DNA of 64,000 nt from Collybiopsis luxurians FD-317 M1. Taxonomy: Eukaryota; Basidiomycota; Agaricomycetes; Agaricales; Omphalotaceae. Every line of letters starts with the position of its first letter. Positions within the stretch are counted from its first letter, which is position 1. This document shows, in pieces, positions 11,406 to 23,563 of the stretch. The translations under genes were made by a program, and so were the position numbers. Where the stretch lies: positions 467,041 to 531,040 of the forward strand of contig KN834764.1 of assembly GCA_000827265.1 (NCBI GenBank), written 5' to 3'. Below the pieces are notes generated by a model. It saw only the letters and a list, made by a program, of their open reading frames with translations, was not told the origin of the DNA and searched no databases.

Positions 11406-12028
11406 GGTCGGACTGTTTATCGTTTCCAAAAGATCGGATCTATCCTTGTACATACTAAATGTGTGGAGGCATGACGAACGATTGTAGAATGGGAAAGATT
11501 GTCCGAATGAAAGTCGTTATGCAATTGAATAATAAACAGATCCAAAACCACGGTAGCAACATAACGACACTCTGTGCCTCGACATGGTACAGAAATTTTC
11601 CTCTCAATTGATGACGATAAATATTCTAAGCGTCTTTCACTAAGTCGAAATACAAATTACAGTCTGAAATGTTTGTGATTTTGTGCTGGAAGTACCGCCA
11701 GTGAAGACCGGCGGGGATTGATGTGATGCTGAGAAGCTGCGTCCTGCTATGAGTTTCCTATGAGTAGCATCGACGTGAGCAGCGCTTCCGTGATTTGACC
11801 ATTGCTTGGTGGATTTGACTAGCGCGTGATGGATTAGTGTTTTATTGACGAATGTTGTTTTTGTACCTGTGACTCAACGACTTCTTGGAGCAATATTCAG
11901 TCTATTCTGGTTCGCAATCCACGGATACAAGTTTCTCGTGAATGCGCCTACACAGAGTGTTTCCGATATACATTTATCATACAACTGCTTCGTCCAAACA
12001 AGAAAAAACACAAAAAAAAAACACCGTC
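11406..12028. other. Intergenic, convergent 3' regions
   Basis: No gene seen. Between 11,765 and 11,835 the sequence contains units resembling TTGACTAGCG, the same motif that builds the repeat array at 26.4-26.8 kb. Confidence 0.4.
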
Positions 12029-14246
12029 CTATTTCGAAGATGATTTTTTGCCATTTTTCTTGTACACATCCCAAACATTAATAGCCAACTCTTCCACCGC
12101 CGCGTATACTTCAGTTCCTAATGTGAAGGGTTTTCCGGGATCTTGATAGTCGCCATTCTTCAAAATATCATCCAACGCTCCAACAATGTCTTCGTCGTCA
12201 CATTCCGGTTCCACATCCAAACAACACCTGGCAACAACGAAAGCAATATCCTCTGCCCTTCGATCTAGCTTATTTTGAAGTCTCTTTCTTTGTCGACCTT
12301 GAAAAACATACTGTTCATCAGCGAGTACCATTTTGCAGAATGCAGCTATGGCTCATTTATAAAAGACTAAAAGTTGGAATGATACATTCGGTCAAAGGTG
12401 CGATTTGAGACCTAAGAGTAAAGACATACCTTGTCCGTCTTTACTTGGGAAGTCAATCATCATCAGGTTCAGCAATTCCTTCACACAGAGAGGACTTTGA
12501 TTCGTGATTGTGTCAGATTTGTAGTGTTGAATTCTTCGAGTCCATTCCGTTAAGTGCATAGAGTCATAGCTATAAAAATGACCGCCACTCGCGACACATG
12601 CGGTGGGAGTATATACGAGGTGCAGTGCTCCTGGTGGTTGAAAGCTGGAAAGGTTTCAGTTCTGGAGTAAGTGAGAAGAAAAAAAGGGCAAGTACTGACA
12701 AAATGTCTCCGGGTTGCAAATAGACAATGTCAACTTCACATTCTTTCCATATCTCGTCATCCCAGCAACCTCCAGTCTGGTCGTTTTCCTGAGCAAGATT
12801 TCGATATTCGCAGAGTTCCGATATTCGTTGTGCAATTTTTTCATGGCTCTGTGCTGCGACGGAAGGGTCCTTGAATGACATAATACCCCACATCTTGGGT
12901 TGGGGATTGTCACGATCACCTAATACTTGGCCTGCCACACTGAAACCTTCGGCATCCTGATGTACATTGGTAAATGCTCCTGCATGATGAAGCAATGCCC
13001 AGGTCGGCGCGAATAAAGAATCCATATGGAATGTAACATTCAGTCCTACGGTCTTCAGATTTTTGTTCGATCTTGTTTGATGGAATGCTTTAGCGCTGTC
13101 ATCGACTAGGCTGTGGATGAGACATCAGATGAAGATGGAAGAACTACATCTTAGCACGGGAAATTTCAGAAATTTAGACTTACTTATACGGTTCTGGAAT
13201 TGCCTGTTTGCAAACTGGGATATCAAGAATCATGCCGACGACATCAGGATTATTCACATTGTCAACAAAGCTCAAAACCGTCATTGCTGTGTGATAACCT
13301 GTTGGCTCATGCTTTGCCCATTTGATGAGATCTATACAGACACAAAATTAGAAAATTTTTCATCGAAACAGAAACAAAAACAGTTAACTGTGATATTGCA
13401 GATCTAAAGATTTATTGATTCCCAAGCTATACTCCGTTTTGATATCTTCGTAACATTCAAACTTTTTGCCGTGATCATCAACACCACCTGAAACGACTAC
13501 GACGTAATTCTGCGCGTTGAGCTTCCTGATATCATCAATGAGAGCGCCGTTGTTCTTTTTGTACGCCGCTTTATGCAAATACTTTACATTCGACCGCTCC
13601 CTTGGGACGGCATTCCTGGGATCGGCCATCCATCGAACGCGCTCTGCGTCCTGATCGAATGTTAGTAGAGAGCATTGAGGTTGGATAGTAACGAGCTTAC
13701 AGGCTCTAGTACATTGATACCATTTTCCATACCGGTTGGGACAATTGTTCGCCAACCGCAGGGCCAAGTTATTGTTGCAGCAGTGTTGTGAACCTGACGT
13801 CCTACTACATCAGAAAGCAGGTCCACGTTAGGAACTATTGGTGGCGCTGTACAGTAAGCTCTTGACATCTGATGATCGCGAATAGAAGTCCCTCTCAAAC
13901 TAGTGTTGGGCTGGAAATTCCGATCTGCAGTTGAGGAGAACTTCAGACGGCTTTCGACTGAGGAATACATCGGTAGTGCTGAAGTTGAACTCTGGCCATC
14001 GCCACAGCTGACGGAAAGTAAATTCGATTTCGACAATCGGTTGTTGGGGAAAAGATCACCGTGATCCAATGTTGGAACATACGGCAATGATCTTGAACTG
14101 AAAGAAGCGGCATTGATCTCAGACCGCAAGAAGGCTATATCAGAATGTGGTTCCGGAGGAACTTTGTCCGTCGACTGGTGAAGCTCGCGATCACCTGCTG
14201 CAGCTCTTTTTTTCATCTCGCTAGTATCTACACCTGAGCAGTTCAT
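12029..14246 (-). CDS. JmjC-domain protein, basidiomycete-expanded type
   Basis: Predicted 2-oxoglutarate/Fe(II) oxygenase-like protein, 632 aa as modelled. Exons: 14246-13701, 13650-13389, 13331-13184, 13110-12700, 12644-12430, 12345-12029; introns 50, 57, 73, 55 and 84 bp, all in phase. The N-terminal ~200 residues are polar. The JmjC part contains HHAGAFTNVHQDAEGF, giving the metal-binding His-x-Asp, and PPGALHLVYTP with the second His, followed by SGGHFYSYDSMHLTEW, as in the many JmjC paralogues of mushroom-forming fungi. These resemble KDM2-like histone demethylases, but activity is unproven. The true start is probably further upstream: an exon starting at ATG 14557 (MPKRERTDEDRAHEREL) followed by one more exon would join in frame at 14,233, but one junction phase is not resolved. 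Confidence 0.85.
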
Positions 14247-15013
14247 TCACCGAAAAATATTTCATCGAATATCCACCTTTGCTTTTTGTTGTTAGCTTGC
14301 ACTTTTTCGGGGTTCGCTAGTCTTTTTGCATTTTTGAGCAAATTCACCATAAAGTATTGAAACGATCTTACTTGTATTTCCGCCATGCTTCTCGCTTTTG
14401 TGCGCGTCATTTTTCAATTTGTTCAGCACTTCGATATCCAATAAACCAATGCAAAATAAGTAACCATAGTTTTAACTTACGTGTGTTTTTCTAACCGTCC
14501 GCGATACAATTCACGTTCGTGAGCACGGTCCTCGTCAGTCCTCTCGCGCTTTGGCATTATGCGCCGGACAGGGGTGTGTGGATGAATGAAACAAAATTCG
14601 TAAGCGCCCGCTTACTAATCTTTTCACCCATCTCGAAGACCAGCAGATGAAGCCACAACTGTATCTGCATGAGTATTGAATTCAAGATCTGTTAAACGAA
14701 CGGCAAAGTAGCAGGATCAGCTAGTGGTTCCAAGCAAGAGACTCTGTCGAAACTTGTGATCACAAAGCTCGTGGAATTGCGTGTAACACTGGAAACCGTT
14801 ACACAGTTCTGGTGCACGGACGGTACGTTAAAGAACATATGTAACAACAACAAATTGTGGAAGAAGCGAAAAGTATCTAAGGTTGCGCATTATTAGGAAA
14901 ACCACATATTTCCCACAACAAAATCACATTCCGATACAAAACCAGTTACATGATATACATTCCCGTAAACGTTCATTAAAAATACATCATGAAAGGACAT
15001 GTGTTAGAAGCAA
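14247..15013. other. Upstream exon candidates and promoter of the JmjC gene
   Basis: The minus strand from 14,557 to about 14,372 reads as coding-like, charged sequence with GTAAGT-type donors, probably the missing 5' exons of the JmjC gene. 14,558-15,013 shows no gene. Confidence 0.45.
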
Positions 15014-17070
15014 TCATTCCACATATGCGAAACACAAAAGTTCCTGCACCCCTCTGCATGATTTAAAGTATTCCATATCATCGGGCACGCTAGGTGTCTC
15101 TGAGTACTGCGTGGAGCTGCCGCTGGCGGTCCGTTGAGCGATACGGAGTAGTTTGTTGCGGAACCGAAGAAGAATATGGTCCGGAACACCGGGGGGTGGC
15201 ATCCATGAAAAGAAAATGGAATGCGCGCCCAGAAGGACGAACGCCAGAGCGTTCGCACTGTCTTCAGCAATGATTTCATTGAAGAGCGAGCAGGAACGGC
15301 AACACTTTGTTGCCATTCCGATCGGAATCGGACTCATCTAAAACATATGATTAAGATCACCGTTGGTATTTTGTCTCAGAAACACAAACATACCGAACTC
15401 GACGAGGTCCGATAGAGCGAGGAAAATACCCAACCCATGAGAACCGCTTCAGTATGAACTGAAGACGAAAGCATATTTCGTTGAACGACGTTGACATCTG
15501 AAAACGTCCATCTCCGCATAGGATTGATTTGATGGAGTACGTTTTCGATTTCCGCAGTACTGATATGTACTGTGACTGGGATTTTATACCGAAAATGGTG
15601 AACTTCAATCCGTTTTTCAGCAAACCACTTCTGGACTTTCGTCCAAATCGCTACAACAGCACTATACCAAGCAGTAACGTGATCCAAAAAGCGCAGAACA
15701 CGGGCAGCGCTGCTTTCGTTGGACTCCAAAATTGCTAGACGAGAAAGACTGAGGTAGATAATCATAACAGAGAAAACACACCTTACATTCCAGTTCATAG
15801 CTTGCTGCAGACTCGTCCATTTGGTTTTGATGACCCTTGTCCCATTGCTTCAACTCATGGTCAACTTTATTTCTTCTCAAAGCCGATTCATATTCTGTAA
15901 GAAGTGTCACAGCAAGCAGTTGGAACAAGAATGCAACACACACCGGCATCCTGCAGCGCACGCAAAAGGCTCCGATTCCCAGAAGCTGACAAGATATGCT
16001 TGAGAACTGGCTTCAATGCATAGAAAATACCAACGATCCGACATATAAATCGCATTCGAGAAGGACCGGATGAATCCCATTTCACCGATTCTGGATCATG
16101 CATATTACACGTCAACTCCGAACAGAGACTCGCAGAAGCCAACTGTTCGGTCTCGGACGGCTGCACGAAAAATTCCATTTCAAGTTTTTGCCAAAGAGTA
16201 CTAAACAAGTTAATCCATGATCTGACATTGTCTGAATCAACCATATACTTATAAGCGAAGATTGCATCTGTGGTACTCGTTTTCTGGGTATTTCCACGTG
16301 ATAGTTTTTCACCATCGATGGCGTAGTCATGAAGGAGTAAATATTGAGATTGGTCCAGAACCACAGTGAATTGCCTTGTCAAGCTTGAATGTGGGAGACG
16401 AAAGAAACCGTCGGTCATAGGCATCGAGCCATTTGCGAGCTCATCAGCGTACGTCTTCATAATTTCAAACAGTGCTACCGCCCAGTGATGAGAAAAATCG
16501 TGGACTCATTGCGCCAGAGCACGGGAAGCCCGATGATGGATCAATAGCTGGAATTGGAGATAATCATTCCCATCCGGTTTTTGCACATTTTGGAGATAAC
16601 GAATAATGTGAAAAACGTCTGCTACGTGGACATCGAGATCGAATTCGCTGTAACAGTACAACTGAGCGTTGCGTGCCGGATGTGTTGATAAACTGTACTT
16701 ACGCAGCCTCTCTTTCCCAATTACGCAACAATATCTCCCCCTTGTCAGCGTCCAATGTTAACGACACCAGTTCCTCATTTTGACTTCCACCCTCTTCCAT
16801 TGAATAATTGTCGCTGAATATGTGGCATTCAACCGACGAAGGATCTATGCGAGCTATCACAGCGTTGACGCTGTTGTTCTCAACATCCTTGGAGCTTCCC
16901 GTAGTAAGCAATGTCGTTATCCTCTTTACCAGACCAACGGACAATGATGTTCTATCGTCAGGTTCCGCTCGAAATCCTGGTTCACGCTCGCCATGGAGGA
17001 AGCTGGAGAGAACGATGATATCCGCGGAGAGGCTGTCAGTGAAGCTTCGATTATTGAATTCTTCATCCAT
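15014..17070 (-). pseudogene. Deaminase-like gene copy 1 (OTT_1508-like), one in-frame TGA
   Basis: Large N-terminal helical region plus a C-terminal zinc-deaminase-like domain. Exons: 17070-16703, 16647-15944, 15894-15787, 15734-15394, 15337-15014; introns 55, 49, 52 and 56 bp, all in phase, 615 codons. The C-terminal domain has VHTEAVLM (the His-x-Glu motif of cytidine-deaminase-fold enzymes) and, after the last intron, IGMATKCCRSC with a Cys-x2-Cys pair, followed by GAHSIFFSWMPP. From memory this matches the fungal OTT_1508-like deaminase family. A TGA at 16506-16508 interrupts exon 2 where the paralogue at 17.9-19.8 kb continues; flanking residues align without gaps (..F S/H H/Q W..). All predicted zinc ligands are kept. 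Substrate (nucleoside or nucleic acid) is unknown. Confidence 0.7.
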
Positions 17071-17900
17071 AGTTTAGAAACATAAGCTGAGAGATTTTTC
17101 ATGCGCAAGGTATCAGCACACACCTCCTTTAAATAAGCAAAAGCAAATTCCCACGGTTCCCATCGCGTCATTACTGACAAAACAAGGTCGACAATAAAAT
17201 CAGCCGGGAGCTAAGAAGTGGTGGGTAGAGCAACAGTACACCAGTTGAGTATATATTGCATTCACTGTCCATTTACAACTTCAGCATCAGTACATCACTG
17301 TAAACTACCACTACAATAGAAATCTAGTCACCAAAAATCGACATATCTATATTAAATACTACTTGTGGTTGAATGGTCGGTTCCGGCGTAATTCGTTATG
17401 CTCAAATTCACTGCGGATTCCATTCATCGTCGTTCCGCGGAGCAATCCAATGGGAGCAATACATTTGGAGGTTTACCGTTGTCACCGATGGTTTTATTCT
17501 TCTGCGCTCTAAAGGACGAATCCCTTCAGATCAAGGAGGCGACCGAAAAACCACGTTTATATCCATTGCGCAAGGAGCGAGATAAAACCAAAACAACGAG
17601 ATAAAAATGGTACTTCTCATATGCCGAAAATCGATGTTCTGTCAATCCCAGCAGATTTTCCCATTTTCTTCACATACTTCCTTCCATTCTGGAGATAGAG
17701 AGAATGCAGCAATGATGGTACGGTTCTCCGCAGTATGAGAGGGATCACACATGAGTGTGAAGCCGACGAGCTATGCAGTGAAATTTAATCCTTCCGCATC
17801 TCTTTCATGTCATGTGCGCGTAATTTCTCATCTCACGTGAGTGGCGTACACTTTTGCCACAATTTCTGCCACTCGCGTTCTGTTCTGCTCTCCATCCATA
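17071..17900. promoter_or_regulatory. Shared upstream region of the head-to-head deaminase-like pair
   Basis: 830 bp between two divergent start codons. No gene is supported here; the plus-strand open frame 17,373-17,604 has no features. By position it must contain the promoters of both genes; no individual element was identified. Confidence 0.55.
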
Positions 17901-19794
17901 ATGCCTTCTGGACGTCCTTCATCAAGTGCGCAACTGCCTCCCAGCATTAGGAAACAAATTATCATCTTATCGGCCATATTGACTCATTTCAAAGTTGCAA
18001 ACTCTCCTCCCAAATCGCGTAAGCGCGACGACACAGATTTAGCGTTCCTACAAAGCATTGCATCTATCCTCACAACTGGGAGCCCCGACTCACCTACTGC
18101 ACCTCTCGTGAACGCACTTTGGAAATCCGCATCATCCGATACAAACACTCCTGCAATAGAGCTGATATTTACGCAAAACCATCGTCCGGCAAAACTCACC
18201 CATTCTACGCCGAGTTCAACGTTCACAAACATAATACCCAATACGGAAAAAGGAGAAGATCTGTTAGAGAGATGGAGTAGCTACTCTGGGTTGGTGTACT
18301 TTTTGTTTTCACTTCCATTGCTCATTCACCCTTCGGTTAGTGACACAACTTACAAACAACATCTTCAGGATGTAGTAGATGTCTTGGCATATATTTCAAC
18401 CACCTCAAATATCAAACATTTGATGGATTTTATCGTCTTTTTGCATTGGAGAGCATATCACAAACTGCTTTCGCAAGTTAAGCAATTCTCCGCGCAGTGG
18501 GGCACCGTGCCTTTCGAGCTTCTCGCAGAATACTGCGACGAAATCGCATAGAAACCCGGTTTGCAGAAATTTTTTGACTTGCCTTTGAGCAAGCCGCAAA
18601 TCGACTACCTTTCCAACGAAGGTCTCACCGCGACCAATCCGAACGAGAAAATTTTTGCGGTAACTACAGAAAACTTGGATCTGTGGATTCGAACTTTTAG
18701 CAGATTGTGGAAGACTCTCTCATCAGAAATCAGCAACATTGTCCTCTGCATCCCGGCACCGAAGTCACTGCGACCATCCACAACTCGATTCCCCGTCATA
18801 TGCTTCCTCATCAGCACACTTTGTGCGATGAGGGAAGTATTCCAACATCTTCTTATGTGCACGTCAATGGGATTCCATGTCGATCTGCGACGTCGTGGTA
18901 AGTACTTCTGCTTGGATGAATAGATTCATACTGACACCTGCTGTAGAAGGTCTTATGTTCGCTCAGAGAGAAGAGCGACATAAACACGGTCAAAAGGGGG
19001 AACTCCTGGACTTGCAGGCCGCTGATGAATGTATGATATTTCTTGATCCCTAGCCTCTCTATCGCACTCTGATTTGTCTTAGTCTCATCAGAATCAAAAG
19101 AAAGTCTTCCCGACCAGGTTTACCGCTCTTTCGGTACTATACTCTCCTGGCACACATCCGCTTTGGCTTTATGGGAACATCGAAACGTATTTTCAACACA
19201 GTTTAGGGCTCGACGGCTTTCCTATGTAGATATGAGCTCTTGTTCCTTTACAGTCAACGACGTAAACGAAGTATGGAAGAAGATTCAAAAGAAATCTTTG
19301 ACAACAAAGAACACTTCTACCTTTGCGCAGCACTCTGCCTCGTTGCAGAAAGCAATGCGGTCCCTGACCACCAGCATCTCTGCGCAGCACGCTACCGTCT
19401 ATGCGGAGGCAATTCTCATGGCCCATATCCTCCACGAAGTGACAAGTGGGAGATTATCAAAGGCATGTGTAAAAGTTTGTCCACCGACAATTGTCTAATT
19501 GTGCTACAGGACGGAGCTTTTGCAATAGGTGTCAGCAAAAAAAGCTGCGGTTTGTGTCAACACTTAGCGGATACGATTCACAACGAGGACGAAAAAATCA
19601 CATTTCACCTTCCTGGTACGCACGCGACTATTTTTCCTTGGGCGCCACCACTCCACCTTCCACAAACTGTCCTTCTTTCCATTCGCGATTGCCTCCTTGC
19701 CGCGGCGGCTAATCCTACGCTTTCCCACTCAAGGATGAGCTCCGGTGCCGGCTCTGAAGCTGACAGAAAGAGTCTTCTTGAGATGACTGAGTAG
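17901..19794 (+). pseudogene. Deaminase-like gene copy 2, one in-frame TAG, altered His motif
   Basis: Paralogue of the gene on the opposite strand at 15.0-17.1 kb. Exons: 17901-18293, 18369-18897, 18947-19030, 19083-19468, 19510-19794; introns 75, 49, 52 and 41 bp, in phase, 559 codons. Shared landmarks are ILTTGS near residue 55, NTEKGEDLLERW, WIRTFSRLW, and a C-terminal domain with IGVSKKSCGLC, LPGTHATIFPWAPP. The catalytic His-x-Glu motif reads YAEAILM here: Tyr replaces the zinc-binding His. A TAG at 18549-18551 follows CDEIA, a region that aligns with copy 1, so the frame really continues. Together the stop and the lost ligand suggest this copy is not a working deaminase. The 75 bp first intron is in-frame and could be retained. 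Confidence 0.7.
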
Positions 19795-20304
19795 AACTAG
19801 ATTCAAGTCTGTCCATTTTGCATGTTACCATTGAGAGTTTTGCTACGGTTGTTCCTATCTTGATAATCCGTATGTACTGTATGTCACAATGTAGCTCAAG
19901 ATTGTGTTTCTTATATGGTGTTGCCGTCGCTATTTGTGGTTTATAAACAAAAATCACAAAGAATTATTTTATGGACAATTACAGTGCGGCAACCAGAATG
20001 ATATAATTTCAGAAGCGACAGTTACAACTTCATGCCTTACAGTGCTAGTTAGTTCTGCGCAAGTGATGGAGATACCGAACTACTATGTATTCCACTTATT
20101 ATTACGCTCCGTCCCTTTCCATTACATTCTCAGTATTTCCCAATAAATCAAAATTCGTTCCGCTGAAAGACTATCCAGGTAGAAATTGAAATCACATAGC
20201 AGAGATGGGTGCTGCCGAGGGAGTAGGTAAATTCCAAGAGTGATTTCTGCATATTCGTTTTGATTTATATCTTCAATCACCTTCAAATCATTCTAAACTC
20301 CTAT
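19795..20304. other. Intergenic, convergent 3' regions
   Basis: A+T-rich; no gene or repeat recognised. Confidence 0.5.
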
Positions 20305-21769
20305 TCAACATTGGAATTGCACAACTGACAAGGAACCTACCAGCTGTACATTTTTCACACTTCTCATGACACTGTTCAAAAATGAAAATATGACCTCTGC
20401 TGCGTGCGCATCCAACACCAATGCGGAGAATCCTTCACATTGTGAATGAAGCTTGTCAAACATTTCGGTCAAAAGGCGGTGACTATCGAGAGTGTATAGA
20501 TTGGTTTCCGCCATAGATGGAATCACCAAAGCTTTCTGAATAAAATCGCTGTATAGCGTCTCGCTACAATGAAATGCAATTATTCTCTTTCCTCGAATGC
20601 AATGATGGAACATTACCAAAATAGGTCACCGGCACGCAATTCATTTGAAGAGTTCAGCAGATCTGCGTAGACGTCGTAGGACACACAATGGTGAAATGCA
20701 TCACCAGGAGGCATGTACAGATGAAAGGCCAATGTGATCCAATTCGCTCCATAGGTTACCCTAAAGGAATTTAAAGAAAGGATATCCAATAAATCCGTTG
20801 CACCATTCCTGAGTTTCAGTATCCAAGTAAATTTGTCACTGAATAATCGCGGCGATAAGAAAGAAAGCGCATCATTGAAAGATGAACCCGTCTTCGTGGA
20901 AGGAAGGGGACTTTTCATGCCCTTTTTCGCTGCGTCACGAATGCTTTCTCTAATACATTTTGCTTCGCGATGATATTTGTATGGTCTGATTGGTAGTGAT
21001 CTCGATCGACCGATAGCTGCAAGCGGATATAAAGCGTAGATGCAACTGTGTGTCATAATGTTCAGACGATCCACTAGGGAAGAATTATTCAGACTAAATC
21101 TGAAAAGATTACCGTTCACATTGACAGGATACACGTACTTGAAGGGCAATACAACAAAATATCTGCCAGAGGGCTATCCCAACATCCAATTACGATGATA
21201 TGGCTGAATCGGTTTCCACCGCTGAGAGACCGTCTACTCAGAAGCCACATACGCTCTTGCACAGACGGACGACCACTACCGACAAACTGTACCTCGACTG
21301 ATCGGATAGCTTCTTCCAATGTGTCACTGCCCTCGTATGTATATCCAATACGTAGTAGCCACTGAACAAGTTCAATAGAAAACATCAGGTAACTGAAAAC
21401 ATCGATGTAATCTCCCGCCAATCCTCTGTTGATAAATGTTTTCACGAAAGAGCCCGAAACCAATGTTCCAAGGCATTCCTATTGAAAAAGAGTTCTATGA
21501 GTCTTCCAGTTGCCATGTGGATAAGCTCACCTGATGTCGACGAAACCACAGATATTCCGACAGTTCTAAAAATTTCTGAATGAAACTTTCCACGTTGTAT
21601 GCCCTTGCTTCATAATCCTGCATAAATGACTGATAATATTTTGAGCAACATCTGAGAGCGCATAGATCTTTGTTGTCTAAATATTGCACAATACATTCGT
21701 AACTTTTTTGCCTGCTTAACAAGATAAGTGTGATGTCAATAACTTTACTACCATCACTTACAGCAACAT
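20305..21769 (-). CDS. F-box/nucleotidyltransferase-like family, copy A
   Basis: 418 aa, no internal stop. Exons: 21769-21762 (8 nt, ATG TTG CT), 21711-21531, 21478-21153, 21099-20617, 20563-20305; introns 50, 52, 53 and 53 bp, phases 2-0-2-2 as in other family members. F-box-like part: IVQYLDNKDLCALRCCSKYY then YEARAYNVESF. Core part: LVSGSFVKTFINRG, then QWLLRIGYTYEG. I recall a large mushroom family with GSTALQFF...SDLDLYV at this place, which has the GS..DxD signature of nucleotidyltransferase folds; here the DxD is replaced (DYIDVF), so catalysis is doubtful. Next is HSCIYALYP, then SFRVTYGANW. Likely an SCF substrate receptor or derivative. The stop could be bypassed by a last intron, altering only the C-terminus. 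Confidence 0.7.
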
Positions 21770-22226
21770 TGCCTGCTATGGAGTTGAAATTGCACAATGA
21801 CTTTGCATATTTGATCTGAATATATATGAAGCACAGATGATATTATTCCCATCAACCGAAAACCAAATCTCTGGCTAGGATTCCTTCCACTGCATCCATC
21901 AAATTATCCAGTCATGCTATCACCGATGGCAATACCACCACTGTCAATTGAGCGATGTTCTGGTGTCACAGAAATAACCGCGACCGCCTTCACAGCAGAA
22001 TGCGAGTCCTACCATGAGTAATTCAGTCGAGATCTCATGATAAAGATTTAAATGGATCCCGATCACCATCAAATCAATTCCAATCACCATCATCTTCACT
22101 TCTGTTCATTACGGAGACCAAATGTTTACATTTTTGTTTTTAACAACTTGCCATCAACGACTCAATTTTTTCCTTTCTTTCTAAACTTCCTTCCCACTTC
22201 TCCTTCCTGTAGTAAACCTGAAGATC
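21770..22226. other. Intergenic
   Basis: Promoter side of copy A and 3' side of a small putative gene. No other feature seen. Confidence 0.4.
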
Positions 22227-22608
22227 TCAAAATACGTTGCGAAGCATCAACAACAACTTGATTCCTCTTCTTCTTTTTTTGCACAACAATCTCATCACCT
22301 TTGGTTTTAAATTTACAGTCTTTTCCAGCTCCAATACTGGATATGTCTTTCGTTTCTGTTTGGGTTGACCTGCTGGAGCATGATTTCTTTTAGTATTTGT
22401 AGACATACTTGTACAGAATAAAGCATACCGGCGTTTCTTTCCAGAATCGAGTGCTTCCTCTGCATGTTCCAGGAACATGTTGCTGTCACTGAATCGGACT
22501 GACTTTTGTCGGGACAGCATGCGTTTTACTTGAAAGAATGATCAGACTATAACATTATGCCATAAGATGTCCAGTAAATTTACCTTTCAGAGGGGAATTT
22601 TTTTCCAT
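22227..22608 (-). CDS. Small basic hypothetical protein
   Basis: Unrecognised. A start at 22608 (MEKNSPLK) can be spliced by a GTAAAT..AG intron (about 55 bp) to a frame starting KRMLSRQKSVRFSD and continuing with many Lys/Arg (KKRRRG, PKQKRKTYP). A second possible intron with a GTATGT donor lies near 22,404. Roughly 100 residues, strongly basic, possibly nuclear. The composition could also be chance in A-rich sequence. Confidence 0.35.
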
Positions 22609-23563
22609 GTTCACTACCAGTCTTAGTTGGTCTCATCACTTTATAAAAGAACTCCATGGAAATTCCCGTTCTAACGAACTTACATTACAAACACAACGAT
22701 AACCACAAACATGAAAATCTTAGCTGTGCTGTCACCTCCAAGCTTCTCACCAATGTCTTGATGCCATTTCCAATCACAGTTCGGCCTCACCCCATGTTTC
22801 GCTGCAAGATCGAATCTGTCGATCATCGATCTTGCATTTTCACTATACCAACCTCTTAATAATAAATATCCATTCATTAGTAGCTGGATTCACCTCCATG
22901 TGCCTGTCCACTGCGCAGTAGTCATAGTCATAGTATTCCATCTTGCTGCTTGTACTATTGAAATTCCAAAATGATAGTAGGTGGATTTACCTTCATCCGG
23001 CTGTCTTCCTCTGCAACTATTGCATTCAATGCTAACCTCGCGGTGTAAAGCTTCGGCTTTACTTTTTCACTTTTCGGACCATGATCATTGACGTTTACCT
23101 CGGAGATATTCTGACTTGCCGAGCTCCTGCGGTTTCACGGAACTCAGTGCCGTCGGCTGACCACACCTGGCAGCGCCAATTTCTCATTCTTTCGAAACTA
23201 AATTCTCATGTACAAAGTCAGGGGTCAACTGCAATCGAGACCAGAGATGACAACATTATATATCTATTCTTCAACAACAGCAATATCCAAAATTTTTCTA
23301 TGCCTCGCAACTGTGCCGTTCAAACTACACTTTACCACAGTTGAACCGTTGCAGAATTTGCTGAGTTAATGCAGCTATGGCCGAACCCAGTTCAATCAGC
23401 TGATGGCGCAGCTATGTTAGCCCACAAACGACGAAAATTTGATGTCATAACTGTATCACACGACACTCACATTCTCGCATTATTATCTTTCTTTCAGATG
23501 ATTTTCTTCGCCGTCTGCATCCAGAACTGAAATCATTTCTCTTTTTGATCTCCACTACTTAAT
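22609..23563. other. Intergenic
   Basis: No supported gene. Two diverged copies of a ~35 bp segment (CTGGATTCACCTCCATG-like at 22,886 and GTGGATTTACCTTCATC-like at 22,981) are the only visible structure. Confidence 0.4.
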
